Positions 51,765 through 60,112 of a DNA stretch of 64,000 bases are shown here, in pieces. The notes under the pieces were generated by a model. It did no database searches and had not been told where the DNA came from. It saw only the letters and a program-made list of their open reading frames with translations. The position numbers and the translations under genes were made by a program. Positions within the stretch are counted from its first letter, which is position 1. Each line of letters starts with the position of its first letter. The DNA lies in the NCBI RefSeq assembly GCF_014649655.1, contig NZ_BMTL01000004.1:16246-80245 (forward strand). Reading direction: 5' to 3'. Source of the stretch: Streptomyces humidus (GTDB lineage: Bacteria; Actinomycetota; Actinomycetes; Streptomycetales; Streptomycetaceae).

Positions 51765-51813
51765 CCTGTACCTCTTGCCGTTGAGCTGGCTCAGCCCCTA
51801 GGTTAAACAGCGA

Positions 51814-51829
51814 GTTAAGCACGCTTAAC
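51814..51829. promoter_or_regulatory. GTTAAGC palindrome, candidate operator
   Basis: GTTAAGC (51814-51820) and GCTTAAC (51823-51829) form a perfect inverted repeat around AC. A related GTTAAAC lies at 51802-51808. The AT-rich repeats sit between the divergent TPR-XRE regulator and the small peptide gene, so they are a likely binding site of the regulator. Confidence 0.65.
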
Positions 51830-51875
51830 AGCTGACTGACGTGAGTATCGCAGTCGTCGACGTTGCGAGGTAGCC

Positions 51876-52046
51876 GTGTCCGGACGCTTCTCCGCACGCC
51901 CTTCCGCGCCCTGTGTCAGGGCCGTCGCCGCGGCCCTGCTGACCGTGACGGCGCTGATCGCCGCGGCCAACGCGGGCCCGGCCGCGGCCTCCGGCAGCGC
52001 CCCGGCCGCCCCCGTCACCCGGCACGACACGGCGGAAGACCGCTGA
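51876..52046 (+). CDS. Small exported peptide (56 residues)
   Basis: A 56-residue protein with a basic N-terminus (MSGRFSARPSAPCVR), a hydrophobic signal segment (AVAAALLTVTALIAAANA) and candidate cleavage at ANA or AAA. This leaves a short mature peptide of about 20-27 residues ending VTRHDTAEDR. GTG start with GCGAGG upstream. It matches no family I know. Its position, divergent from a TPR-containing XRE regulator, suggests a peptide signal, but that is inference. Confidence 0.6.
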   Translation: MSGRFSARPSAPCVRAVAAALLTVTALIAAANAGPAAASGSAPAAPVTRHDTAEDR

Positions 52047-52059
52047 CCCTGGCGGCGCT

Positions 52060-52122
52060 CCACCGGCACACCCGGCAGCGCCACCGGCACACCCGGCAGC
52101 GCCGCCGGCACACCCGGCCGCG
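52060..52122. repeat. Three 21-bp tandem repeats
   Basis: Three 21-bp units (52060-52080, 52081-52101 exact; 52102-52122 with three changes) lie in the convergent gap between the small peptide gene and the caspase-like gene. The units contain CCGG...CCGG self-complementary parts and may act as the shared terminator. Confidence 0.85.
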
Positions 52123-52130
52123 CCGCCAGG

Positions 52131-53354
52131 TCACCCCTGGGTCTGCAACTGCCGCAGCTGTTCCTGGACGTGGTCCAGCGCGCCTTCGTGCCGGCCGGGC
52201 ACCCGGCCGCGCAGCCGGGCGAGCGCGGGCCCCAGCTCACGGGCGCGGTCCGCGCTGCCGATCCGCCCCCACTGGTGGTGCGCCCGGTCCACGGCCGCCT
52301 CCACGGCGGGCGCGTCCACCGGCTGACCGGCGTCCAGCCGTGCCACGGCGACCGCCATCCAGATACGGCAGCTGCCCTCGGCGTCCCCCGCGAACATCGC
52401 CAGGTCCGCCCGCACCTCGGCCCAGTGCAACGCCTCCTCGGAGCCCGGCCCCCGCGTCACGACGGCAGCCTGCTCCCACCGCGCGGCGAGCGCGTCGGCG
52501 TCCGCGTGCCGGCCGGACCGGACGGCGGCGGAGATGTCGGCGTGCGGATCCCCGTCCAGAGCCCCGTCCGCCACCGCCACGCCCACGGCCCCGTCCGCCG
52601 CCGCCACGCCCACGGACGGATCGGAGCGGGCAGGCGTGGGTGTCGGCAGCGTGGTCGGAGGCGTGGTCGGCGTCGGCAGCGGCGTGGTCGGCGTCGAGTG
52701 CCCTGCGGGTGCGTGGAGGACGAGATCTCCCGTCTCCCCCTCGCCGGCGATCCGGGCCGTCGCCATCTGGTGCAGCTGCTCCAGCCCCGGCCGCCCCCCG
52801 CTGCGCAGTATCGTCGCCATCGCCTTCATGTACGAGGGCGCGGCGACCGCCCGCCGCCCGCGGCCGGGCGGCGGCGCGACCCTCCCGTACACGGTCACCG
52901 TGGGCCCGCAGTCCAGGACGTTCCCCCGCAGCCACTCCCAGGTCTCCGCGTCCGCGTGCAGGTCCAGCAGCACCGTGGTGGCCCCGGCCGGCCGCAGCCG
53001 CAGCTCCTCCCGGAACCACTGCCAGGGGAACGCCGTGTACCGCACGGTGGCGGGCGTGGTCCGCGCCAGCGCCAGATGCGGCAGCCGCTGGCGGCGGTCG
53101 AGCTGCAACTGGCCGGCGACGTACACGGTGAGCGGTCCGGGCGCGGCCGCGGCGGCCCGCAGCCGGGTCAGCACGGCCTGCGGCTCCAGCGGATCGGCCA
53201 GCTCGACGACGTTCGCGGTGTCGGCGCCGGCCAGCACCGCGGGCGGCACGGCCGCCAGCACGGGAAGCACGGAGGCCGCGTCGACCAGACACCCCTTGCC
53301 CATGGGCGAGGCGGCGAGCAGCAGCACGGTTCCCGGCATGGTCTCCTCCCGCAT
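52131..53354 (-). CDS. Degenerate caspase-like protein with disordered linker
   Basis: A 407-residue protein. Residues 15-165 follow the order of a caspase/metacaspase p20 fold: TANVVELADPLEPQAVLTRL, then PLTVYVAGQ where the catalytic histidine is normally in the GHG loop, then TTVLLDLHAD where the Asp-Cys motif is expected. Both catalytic residues appear replaced, so it is probably an inactive pseudo-protease. A Pro/Thr-rich linker (residues 220-265) precedes a helical C-terminal domain. It starts at ATG 53354 or 53339; both have GGAGGAG sites. I assign this by pattern only and the confidence is moderate. Confidence 0.6.
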   Translation of the reverse strand: MREETMPGTVLLLAASPMGKGCLVDAASVLPVLAAVPPAVLAGADTANVVELADPLEPQAVLTRLRAAAAAPGPLTVYVAGQLQLDRRQRLPHLALARTTPATVRYTAFPWQWFREELRLRPAGATTVLLDLHADAETWEWLRGNVLDCGPTVTVYGRVAPPPGRGRRAVAAPSYMKAMATILRSGGRPGLEQLHQMATARIAGEGETGDLVLHAPAGHSTPTTPLPTPTTPPTTLPTPTPARSDPSVGVAAADGAVGVAVADGALDGDPHADISAAVRSGRHADADALAARWEQAAVVTRGPGSEEALHWAEVRADLAMFAGDAEGSCRIWMAVAVARLDAGQPVDAPAVEAAVDRAHHQWGRIGSADRARELGPALARLRGRVPGRHEGALDHVQEQLRQLQTQG

Positions 53355-53596
53355 GGCTCCTCCCCCTGTCGATCACGTACGTCAGCACCGTAACCGCTGC
53401 TGCTGCAAAGGGGGGCCTCAGGACCGCAAACGTCCCCCTACGGGGCCTTCGTCGCCGTCCCGTCGCCGGGGTCGGGGGCGGGGGCGGGGGCGGACACCCG
53501 GATGCGCCCGCCGGGAAAGCGCGTCATCCGACTTGCCACGGCCACGGCCGGGGTGTGACCTGGAAGGCGGGGGCGAGGAGAGAGAGGAGCGCTCTC

Positions 53597-54043
53597 ATGG
53601 CTCATGCGGCACCGGCTTCGGGACTGCGGACCCCGTCCGCGCGATCCCGGACGCCCGACGTGTTCAGCGAACGGACGCACCGGATCGCGAGCTGGGCGAC
53701 GGCCTCGGTTCTGGGGCTCGTCTACGGCTACTGGGTCGCGGCCAACAACCGTTCCGGCGGCCCCATCACGGGCTGGAACCTCCTGCTCGGCTTCGTGAGC
53801 GCGCTCGTCTTCGCGGGCCTGTGGACGGGCCTGCACGCGCTGGCCCCACGCATGCCGCGCGAGCTGCACGCCCTGCTGTGGGCGGTGTTCGCCGGCTGCG
53901 CCATGGGCTTCCTCTACAACCAGACCGACGCGAGCATCCTGCGCTCCACGGGGATGGGGCTGGTCGTCGGGGCGGCCGCCTTCGTCGTCCTGTTCTTCCG
54001 CTACTACACGCACGAGGACGCGGCGGGACACCGCATCCGCTGA
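53597..54043 (+). CDS. Four-helix membrane protein, unknown function
   Basis: A 148-residue membrane protein with helices around WATASVLGLVYGYWVAAN, LLLGFVSALVFAGLWTGLHA, ALLWAVFAGCAMGFLY and GMGLVVGAAAFVVLFFRYY. The N-terminal 30 residues are soluble. GAGAGGAG precedes the ATG. I recognise no named family. A perfect hairpin follows its end. Confidence 0.8.
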   Translation: MAHAAPASGLRTPSARSRTPDVFSERTHRIASWATASVLGLVYGYWVAANNRSGGPITGWNLLLGFVSALVFAGLWTGLHALAPRMPRELHALLWAVFAGCAMGFLYNQTDASILRSTGMGLVVGAAAFVVLFFRYYTHEDAAGHRIR

Positions 54044-54083
54044 CCCCGGCGAACCCGGGAGACACCCCCACGACCGTGCGCGC

Positions 54084-54120
54084 CGCACGGGCCCCGGCGG
54101 TTCACGCCGGGGCCCGTGCG
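54084..54120 (+). terminator. Perfect 16-bp hairpin terminator
   Basis: Arms 54084-54099 and 54105-54120 match over 16 bp with the loop GTTCA. TTCCCTC follows. It lies 41 bp after the four-helix membrane protein gene. Confidence 0.85.
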
Positions 54121-54294
54121 TTCCCTCATCCCTCCACTCACCGTCCGGCCGGGGTGATCAGCTCCCGGCCGTCCGACGAGGTACCTGACGTCACGCGATG
54201 CGCGTGAACGGCCTCCTGCTCCGCCCCGGAACCGGGCTTCGGAACCGGACCTCGGGACCATGCCTCTCCCCAGAACCAGGAAACACCCGTTCGG

Positions 54295-55407
54295 GTGAAC
54301 CCTCCACCGGGGGACGTCTGTCCGGCCGCCCGCGGCTTCGTGCCTCCCGTCAGGACGGCCGGACGCCACTCGTACGACCGCCACCCCTACGGCCGCCACC
54401 CCTACGGCCGCCACCCGTACGGCCGCCACCCGTACGGCCGCCACGGGCTCGCGCTCCCCGCCCCGGCCCCGTTGCCTGGAGAGGTGTCCCCCAGCCTGCG
54501 GACCGCCGTCTCGGCCGTCCTCGTCGCCCTGTCCTGCCTGCTCGTGCCGTTCGGCGCGCTCGCGGCCTGGGCGGCGTACGGCCTCGCCGACACCCGCGGC
54601 TACGTCACCGCGATGGCGCCGCTCGCCTCGAACGCCGCCGTGCGGGACGCCGTCGCCGACACGATGGGCGACGGGGTGGCCCACGAGGCCGGGGTGAACC
54701 CCGTGTTCCTGCGGGAGGCGGTCCGCTCGTTCACCGCGACCCGCGCCTACCGCGCCGTCTGGGACGCCGGCAACACGGCCGCGCACACGGCCGTCCTGAA
54801 GGCGCTCCGGGAGGACCGCGCCGACGGCGACGACGGTCCGGTCACCGTGGACCTGGCGACCGTGACCGCCCCCCTCAAGCGCCGGCTGACGGCCGATCAC
54901 GTTCCGTTCGCCGAGCGGCTTCCCGTGGAGCACACCCGGGTGGCGCTGCTCCCGTCCGACGACCTGACCGCACTCCGGAAGGGCTACCGCGTGCTCGACG
55001 TCGCAGGTTTCTGGCTCCCCCTGGCCGCCGTCGTGTTCGGGGTCGCCGGCATCGCCGTCGCCTCCTGCCGCCGGCGGGCGGTCACCGCCACCGCCCTCGG
55101 CACCGCCCTGGGCGGCGCGTTCCTGGGCCTCGCCGTCGCCGTCGGCCGCCGGCTGACCCTCGCCGACCTGCCCGACGAGGCCCGCCGCCCGGCCGCGGCC
55201 GCGGTCTACGACGCGCTCACCGCCACCCTGCGCTCGGCGTCCTGGCTGCTGTTCGCACTCGGCCTGACGGTGGCGGCGGCGACCTGGATCACCCGCTCCG
55301 GGTCCCCGGTGGTCCGCCGTCTGCGAGGCCGGCGGGCGTCTCCCGACCCCACGCCCGCCGCCCCCGCGCCCGCCCCGGCTCCCGAGCCGACGCGGATCCG
55401 GGCCTGA
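54295..55407 (+). CDS. Membrane protein with RHPYG repeats
   Basis: A 370-residue protein. The N-terminal 60 residues are Pro-rich with HPYGR repeated four times. A first helix (AVSAVLVALSCLLVPFGALA) is followed by a soluble, helical domain of about 150 residues (AVRDAVADTMGDGVAHEAGV, TRAYRAVWDAGNTAAHTAVL), probably outside. Three more helices (FWLPLAAVVFGVAGIAVASC, TALGTALGGAFLGLAVAVG, SASWLLFALGLTVAAATWI) follow, and a Pro-rich tail. The family resembles actinomycete membrane proteins of unknown role. The GTG 54295 start lacks a clear ribosome site; GTG 54484 after GGAGAG is an alternative. Confidence 0.75.
   Translation: MNPPPGDVCPAARGFVPPVRTAGRHSYDRHPYGRHPYGRHPYGRHPYGRHGLALPAPAPLPGEVSPSLRTAVSAVLVALSCLLVPFGALAAWAAYGLADTRGYVTAMAPLASNAAVRDAVADTMGDGVAHEAGVNPVFLREAVRSFTATRAYRAVWDAGNTAAHTAVLKALREDRADGDDGPVTVDLATVTAPLKRRLTADHVPFAERLPVEHTRVALLPSDDLTALRKGYRVLDVAGFWLPLAAVVFGVAGIAVASCRRRAVTATALGTALGGAFLGLAVAVGRRLTLADLPDEARRPAAAAVYDALTATLRSASWLLFALGLTVAAATWITRSGSPVVRRLRGRRASPDPTPAAPAPAPAPEPTRIRA
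54376..54435. repeat. Four 15-bp tandem repeats encoding RHPYG
   Basis: Four 15-bp units (54376-54390, 54391-54405, 54406-54420, 54421-54435) plus a partial fifth encode HPYGR repeats in the N-terminus of the membrane protein. The few base differences are silent. Confidence 0.9.
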
Positions 55408-55542
55408 CCCTCCGGACGCCCCCCTCCGCCAGGTCGGGACGCAGCCCGCGCGGGGCCCTTCGACGAGCCCGGCCGCACGGCGCCCCTCATGTGCCCGCCC
55501 GCACGATGCCCCTGCCCCTCGTGAGCCGGCCGGGGTGGTGCT

Positions 55543-55548
55543 CATAAT
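55543..55548 (+). promoter_or_regulatory. Putative leaderless -10 element (CATAAT)
   Basis: CATAAT ends 6 bp before the ATG of the FUSC gene, and there is no ribosome site between. It lies inside the palindrome GCTCATAATGAGC (55540-55552), which may also bind a regulator. Confidence 0.5.
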
Positions 55549-55554
55549 GAGCGC

Positions 55555-57507
55555 ATGTCCCGCCCGTTCCCCATCGGCCTCACCCCTCCGGACTGGCTGG
55601 TGCGGAACCTCCGGCCCCAGCGGTCCCCCGTCAACCGGCCCGCCGTCGCCCGCGCCGCTCTCGCGATGACGCTGCCGCTGGTGATCGGCCTCGCGTCCGG
55701 CCACACCGCCTACGGTGCGATCGCGTCCATGGGCGCGCTGTCCGGCGTCATCGGCGACACCGCCGACGCCTACCGCATGCGGATCCTCAACATCGCGATC
55801 CCCCAGCTCTTCGGAGCGGTGGGCGTCACCCTCGGATCCGCCGTCTACGGGCACGGATGGCTCGCGGTGGCCACCGTCACCGGCATCGCGCTGCTCTCCG
55901 GGATGATCTCGACGATCGGGGCCGTGGCGTCCGTGTCGGGCCTGCTGCTCCTGCTCAACTCCGTCGTGGGGGCCGGCCTCGCCCTGCCCGGCCCCTGGTG
56001 GCTGGCGCCGCTCCTCATGACCGGCGGCGGGCTGCTCGTGCTGCTGCTCGCCCTGCTGGCCTGGCCGCTGCGCTCCGGGGTGCCGGAACGCACGGCGGTC
56101 GCCGCCGCCTATCGCACGGTCGCCGACCTGCTCGCCGCCTGCGGCAGCCAGGTCCCCGGCGAGTACGAGGACGCCCGGCACACCGTCACCCAGTCCCTCA
56201 ACCAGTCCTACGACCTCGTCCTCGCCCGCCGCACCGGTCACCACGGCCGCAACGCCGAACTGACCCGTCTGGTGGCCGAGTTGAACGCCATCACACCGGT
56301 GGTCGAAGCGGCTCCCGCGGCGCATCTGAGCGGCCGGCCGCTCCCGGCGGAGATACCCGAGGCCGTCCGCCACCTCGCGCGGGCGGTGGAGACCGGCTTC
56401 ACCGGGCCGATCGGGCTGCGGCTGCCCGAACCCGGCTCGGAGACCGCGCGCGCCGTCGACCACGCGCTGCGGCACGCCGCCGAGGTGGTCGCCGCCCCCG
56501 ACCTCGACCCCAGGGGCGTCGACGACCGGCTCGGCCGTCCCGCCGGGCTGCGGGTCCGGGCCGCCCGCGCCGCCCGCGACGTCGCCCTCTCCGCCGCGTC
56601 CTGGCGCTACGGTCTGCGGCTGGCCCTGTGCATCGGCCTCGCCCAGGTGCTGGTCTCCACCGTCCCGGTGCCGCGCTCCTACTGGGTGGCCCTGACCATC
56701 ACCTTCGTCATGAAGCCCGACTTCGGCTCGGTGTTCTCCCGGGCGCTGCTGCGGGCGCTGGGCACGGTGGCCGGACTGGTCGTCGCGGCGGCGGTGCTGT
56801 CCCAGGTGCCGCGGGGCTGGTGGGACGTGCCGGCGATGCTGCTGCTGGCCCCGCTGATCCCCGCCCTGACCCCGCGCGGCTACGGGTACCAGACGGCGGC
56901 CATCACCCCCGTGATCCTGCTGCTGTCGGACATCCTCAACCACCAGGGCACGGCGCTCCTGCTGCCCCGCCTGGTGGACTCGCTGATCGGCTGCGGCATC
57001 GCTCTCGTCGCCGGCTATCTGCTGTGGCCGGAGAGCTGGCACACCCGGGTCGGCGACCGGCTGGCCGACGCCGTCGCGGACACCGCCCGCTACGTCGACT
57101 GCGCCTTCGGACCCGACGTCGACCCCGCCGAACGCGCCCGGATGCGCCGCCGTCTCTACCGCGACCTGTCCGTCATCCGGACGGAGTTCCAGCGTGCCCT
57201 GACCGAGCCCCCGCCCACCGGACGCCGGGCCGCCGCCTGGTGGCCGCTGGTCGTGGCGGTGGAGCGCGTCGTCGACGCGACGACGGCGGCCCGCGTCCGG
57301 GTCGGACACGGAGCCGAACCGCCGTCGCAGCCGGAGCTGGCCCAGGTCACGCTGCAACTGCGGGAACTGGCGGACGGCCTGCGCGCCACGGACGTGCTGT
57401 ACCCCGTGCGCACCGACCTGACCGGCCCGCCCGACAGCGTCCTGGAGCCTCTCCGCCAGGAGGTGGCGGCGGCGAGGGTGATCACCTCACCCCGCACGGG
57501 CGGCTGA
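55555..57507 (+). CDS. FUSC-family membrane protein
   Basis: A 650-residue membrane protein of the fusaric-acid-resistance-like/aromatic efflux group. The N-terminal helical bundle reads AALAMTLPLVIGLASGHTAY, GAIASMGALSGVIGDTADAY and so on to about residue 180. A cytoplasmic helical part follows. The second bundle (GLRLALCIGLAQVLVSTVPV, ALTITFVMKPDFGSVFSRAL) carries the FUSC pattern TFVMKPDFGSVFSRA. The start is a leaderless-type ATG. Confidence 0.92.
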   Translation: MSRPFPIGLTPPDWLVRNLRPQRSPVNRPAVARAALAMTLPLVIGLASGHTAYGAIASMGALSGVIGDTADAYRMRILNIAIPQLFGAVGVTLGSAVYGHGWLAVATVTGIALLSGMISTIGAVASVSGLLLLLNSVVGAGLALPGPWWLAPLLMTGGGLLVLLLALLAWPLRSGVPERTAVAAAYRTVADLLAACGSQVPGEYEDARHTVTQSLNQSYDLVLARRTGHHGRNAELTRLVAELNAITPVVEAAPAAHLSGRPLPAEIPEAVRHLARAVETGFTGPIGLRLPEPGSETARAVDHALRHAAEVVAAPDLDPRGVDDRLGRPAGLRVRAARAARDVALSAASWRYGLRLALCIGLAQVLVSTVPVPRSYWVALTITFVMKPDFGSVFSRALLRALGTVAGLVVAAAVLSQVPRGWWDVPAMLLLAPLIPALTPRGYGYQTAAITPVILLLSDILNHQGTALLLPRLVDSLIGCGIALVAGYLLWPESWHTRVGDRLADAVADTARYVDCAFGPDVDPAERARMRRRLYRDLSVIRTEFQRALTEPPPTGRRAAAWWPLVVAVERVVDATTAARVRVGHGAEPPSQPELAQVTLQLRELADGLRATDVLYPVRTDLTGPPDSVLEPLRQEVAAARVITSPRTGG

Positions 57508-57516
57508 TGTCGCGGG

Positions 57517-58482
57517 TCAGGACGTCGGTGACGGCGCATAGTGGTGGGCAAGACCGGTGGCGAGGTCGCGGAGGTGAGCCCTGGCTTCGGTGGGGCCGTG
57601 CACGGTGACGGCGCTCCCGAACGGCAGCAGTGCTCGCACGTCCTCCAGACGCAGGAAGCGGATCGTCACCTTGCGGCCGGTGGCGGACTCCTCATGGTCG
57701 TCCCGGACGAGTCGTCGGCCGAAGATCCGTTGCGCTCGCTCGATCTGGGTGTGGTCGACGGTGGCGCTGACCTCTATCGCGTGGTCGTGTTCCCACTGGT
57801 CGACGAGCGCTGCGGCGACGGTGGCCAGGGTCTGGCTCTCGCGGATCCGTCGTGGCCGGTCGATCTCTCTCCACGTCGTGATCCGTTCGAGTCGGTACAT
57901 CCGTGGCACCCGGGCGCAGTCGGCGACGAGGTACCAGGTGCCGGCCTTGGCGAACAGCCCGTAGGGATCCACGACCAGGTCGCGTGGGCCTGACTCGCGC
58001 GGGCTGTCGTACGCGATCCGTAGCCGACGGCCTCGCCGCACTGCGCCGATCAGCGAAGCCGGAGTGACGCCGGAAGCTCGTGCCTGACTCCAGGGACGGC
58101 TGTCCGCGTGCACCACGTCGGCGAGCGGCAGGAGCTCATGAACTCGACGTGACGGTGCAGCGGCGATCTTGGCGAGCGCCCGACGGCTTTCGACCGATGC
58201 GTCGAGCTCCGCACGTTGCTTCTCGTCCAGCCCGGTGAGCGACAGGTGATCACGCTCGCCCGGTGTGAGTCGCGTGAGGTCGGGCCCGGACCCGGGCAGC
58301 ATCGTCACGCCTCCGAGGCGACCCCGGTGTGCGGTCACCGGCAGGCCGGCGTCGCGGAGCCAGTTCAGGTCCCGGGTGACGGTGCGAAGGGACACCCCGA
58401 GCGCTGAGGCGAGTTCCTGTGTGGTCACGGCGTCCCGCGATCCGAGGAGCAGCATCAGGGTGAAGAAGCGGTCTGGGGTCAC
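57517..58482 (-). CDS. WYL-domain helix-turn-helix regulator
   Basis: A 321-residue DeoR/HTH_11-type regulator with a WYL sensory domain. The helix-turn-helix is LMLLLGSRDAVTTQELASAL, GVSLRTVTRDLNWLRDAGL. The WYL part is RRLRIAYDSPRESGPRDLVV, DPYGLFAKAGTWYLVADCA, YRLERITTW. It is divergent from a VOC-family gene, its likely target. The stop lies 9 bp from the stop of the convergent FUSC gene. Confidence 0.93.
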   Translation of the reverse strand: MTPDRFFTLMLLLGSRDAVTTQELASALGVSLRTVTRDLNWLRDAGLPVTAHRGRLGGVTMLPGSGPDLTRLTPGERDHLSLTGLDEKQRAELDASVESRRALAKIAAAPSRRVHELLPLADVVHADSRPWSQARASGVTPASLIGAVRRGRRLRIAYDSPRESGPRDLVVDPYGLFAKAGTWYLVADCARVPRMYRLERITTWREIDRPRRIRESQTLATVAAALVDQWEHDHAIEVSATVDHTQIERAQRIFGRRLVRDDHEESATGRKVTIRFLRLEDVRALLPFGSAVTVHGPTEARAHLRDLATGLAHHYAPSPTS

Positions 58483-58574
58483 CCACCGATTTTTTCAGGA
58501 ATTGCGACAGGATGCGGCGCATATCCCGGTCAGGCTGGCGGATGCGCACCTACGACCTGCGAGAAGGAACAACC

Positions 58575-58940
58575 ATGACCACATCCGTCGTGTCCATCGT
58601 CTACGTGAACGACGCTCCCGCGGCAGCTCGTTTCTACGGCGACCTCCTCGGCATGAGCCCCTCGTTCGAGACTCCGGGATACATCACCTTCGACCTCGGG
58701 CCAGGCGCCGACCTCGCTCTGTGGTCCGGCCAGTTCGAGGATCTGTCACCGGACGTCCCGCGCACCGGTGAGGTGTGCCTGGCCGTCGGCGGCGGGCCCG
58801 ACGAGGTCGACGCGATCTTCAAGCAGTGGCGGTCCAGGGGCGTCACGATCCTGCGGGAGCCGGACGACGCGGGATTCGGGCTGACCTTCCTCGCGGCCGA
58901 TCCCGACGGGAACCGTATCCGCGTCGCACCGCGGGGCTGA
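58575..58940 (+). CDS. VOC superfamily (glyoxalase/bleomycin-resistance-like) protein
   Basis: A 121-residue VOC-fold protein: SIVYVNDAPAAARFYGDLLG at the start and AADPDGNRIRVAP at the end. The family includes metal-dependent lyases and drug-binding proteins; the activity here is unknown. ATG 58575 has GAAGGA 9 bp upstream. Divergent WYL regulator. A 12-bp stem-loop follows. Confidence 0.9.
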   Translation: MTTSVVSIVYVNDAPAAARFYGDLLGMSPSFETPGYITFDLGPGADLALWSGQFEDLSPDVPRTGEVCLAVGGGPDEVDAIFKQWRSRGVTILREPDDAGFGLTFLAADPDGNRIRVAPRG

Positions 58941-58952
58941 GAGGCCGCGATG

Positions 58953-58988
58953 CGGCAGGCGCGCACGACAGGTGTCGCGCGCCTGCCG
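58953..58988 (+). terminator. 12-bp stem-loop terminator after the VOC gene
   Basis: Arms 58953-58964 and 58977-58988 pair perfectly around a 12-base loop, starting 13 bp after the VOC stop codon. Confidence 0.7.
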
Positions 58989-59087
58989 TCGTCCGACTTC
59001 GGGAGGACGGCGAGTGCCCCACGCGCATGCGCCCCCGAGCGTCACCGACGTCGAGCCCTGACGCAGCCCGCCGGACGACGGTTCTAC

Positions 59088-59116
59088 TTGTCAGCGTTTG
59101 GGCGAAATGTTACAAA
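59088..59116 (+). promoter_or_regulatory. Candidate promoter of the Hsp20 operon
   Basis: TTGTCA (59088-59093), 17 bp, then TACAAA (59111-59116) is a fair vegetative sigma match in an unusually AT-rich stretch. The start codon is about 62 bp downstream. No clear HspR (CTTGAGT-ACTCAAG) inverted repeat was found. Confidence 0.5.
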
Positions 59117-59177
59117 CGAACGCAGGTGAACGCATTCACGGCAAGTCGCCCGGCTCGATCACTGGAGGTGTTCCGCG

Positions 59178-59612
59178 ATGTTGATGCGCACCGACCCGTT
59201 CCGTGAGTTCGACCGACTCACCCAGCAGCTCCTGAACACGCCCGGCACCTGGTCACGTCCGTCGGCGATGCCGATGGACGCCTACCGCGAGGGCGAGGAG
59301 TACGTCATCGCCCTCGACCTGCCCGGCGTCTCGCCGGACGCGATCGATGTCGACGTCGAGCGGAACATGCTGACCGTCAAGGCCGAGCGGCGACCCGCCG
59401 TCAAGGCGGACGACGTGCAGATGGAGCTCTCCGAGCGTCCCCTGGGCGTCTTCTCCCGGCAGGTCGTGCTGGCCGACACCCTGGACACCGAGCACATCGA
59501 GGCGGACTACGACGCCGGTGTGCTGACCCTGCGCATCCCGATCGCCCAGCGCGCCAAGCCCCGCAAGGTCGCCATCGGCGGCGGTTCCGCGCACAAGGAG
59601 ATCGGCGGCTGA
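59178..59612 (+). CDS. Hsp20/alpha-crystallin small heat-shock protein
   Basis: A 144-residue ATP-independent chaperone that holds unfolding proteins. The alpha-crystallin domain runs from [20 protein letters not shown] to [20 protein letters not shown], with the family motif VLTLRIP. The N-terminus [18 protein letters not shown] is typical of the actinomycete Hsp18-type. GGAGG precedes the ATG. The DUF2267 gene follows after 95 bp. Confidence 0.96.
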   Translation: MLMRTDPFREFDRLTQQLLNTPGTWSRPSAMPMDAYREGEEYVIALDLPGVSPDAIDVDVERNMLTVKAERRPAVKADDVQMELSERPLGVFSRQVVLADTLDTEHIEADYDAGVLTLRIPIAQRAKPRKVAIGGGSAHKEIGG

Positions 59613-59707
59613 CCTTTCCCACGCAGCCGCGCCGGAGACGGGCAGGCGGCCTTCCCCGCGGGCCGTCCCCGCCCTGTGCCCGCCGCCGCACACGGAAGGG
59701 AGCAGTG

Positions 59708-60112
59708 ATGGTCATGCGATGGGAGGCGTTCCTGGACGAGGTCAGGGAACGCGGCAGGTACGAGACCACAGAGGAAGCCGCGCGGGCGGCCCGCACGGTG
59801 CTGGCGCTGCTGGGCGCGCACGTGGTGGGCGAGGCACGGGCCGAACTGGCTGCCCGGCTGCCGGAGGAACTGGCACTGATCCTGGTGAATCCGCTTCCGG
59901 CGCGCGAGCCGCTCTCTCCCGAGCGGTTCGTCCGGGCCACCGCCGCTTGGATCGAGGGAGCCACGGAACAGACAGCGGCGTGGGACATCGGCGCTGTGCT
60001 CAGCACCGCCGCGGACGCCGCGGGCGAGGAGCTCACCGGCCGCATCCTGCTCCAGCTCCCGGCGGGCTACGACCTGCTGTTCGGCTGCCCCCGGCGCGTA
60101 CAGCCGGCGTGA
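59708..60112 (+). CDS. DUF2267 family protein
   Basis: A 134-residue soluble protein of the DUF2267 family: WEAFLDEVRERGRYETTEEA, ARAARTVLALLGAHVVGEAR and AARLPEELALILVNPLP. These proteins often accompany Hsp20 and other stress genes; the activity is unknown. The C-terminal half beyond residue 70 resembles a second, weaker DUF2267 unit. A GTG one codon upstream is an alternative start. Its stop overlaps the next frame by 4 bp. Confidence 0.9.
   Translation: MVMRWEAFLDEVRERGRYETTEEAARAARTVLALLGAHVVGEARAELAARLPEELALILVNPLPAREPLSPERFVRATAAWIEGATEQTAAWDIGAVLSTAADAAGEELTGRILLQLPAGYDLLFGCPRRVQPA

Noticed and set aside
54004..57357. 1117-codon minus-strand frame over the FUSC gene
   Set aside because: Gly/Arg/His-rich shadow across two real membrane-protein genes.
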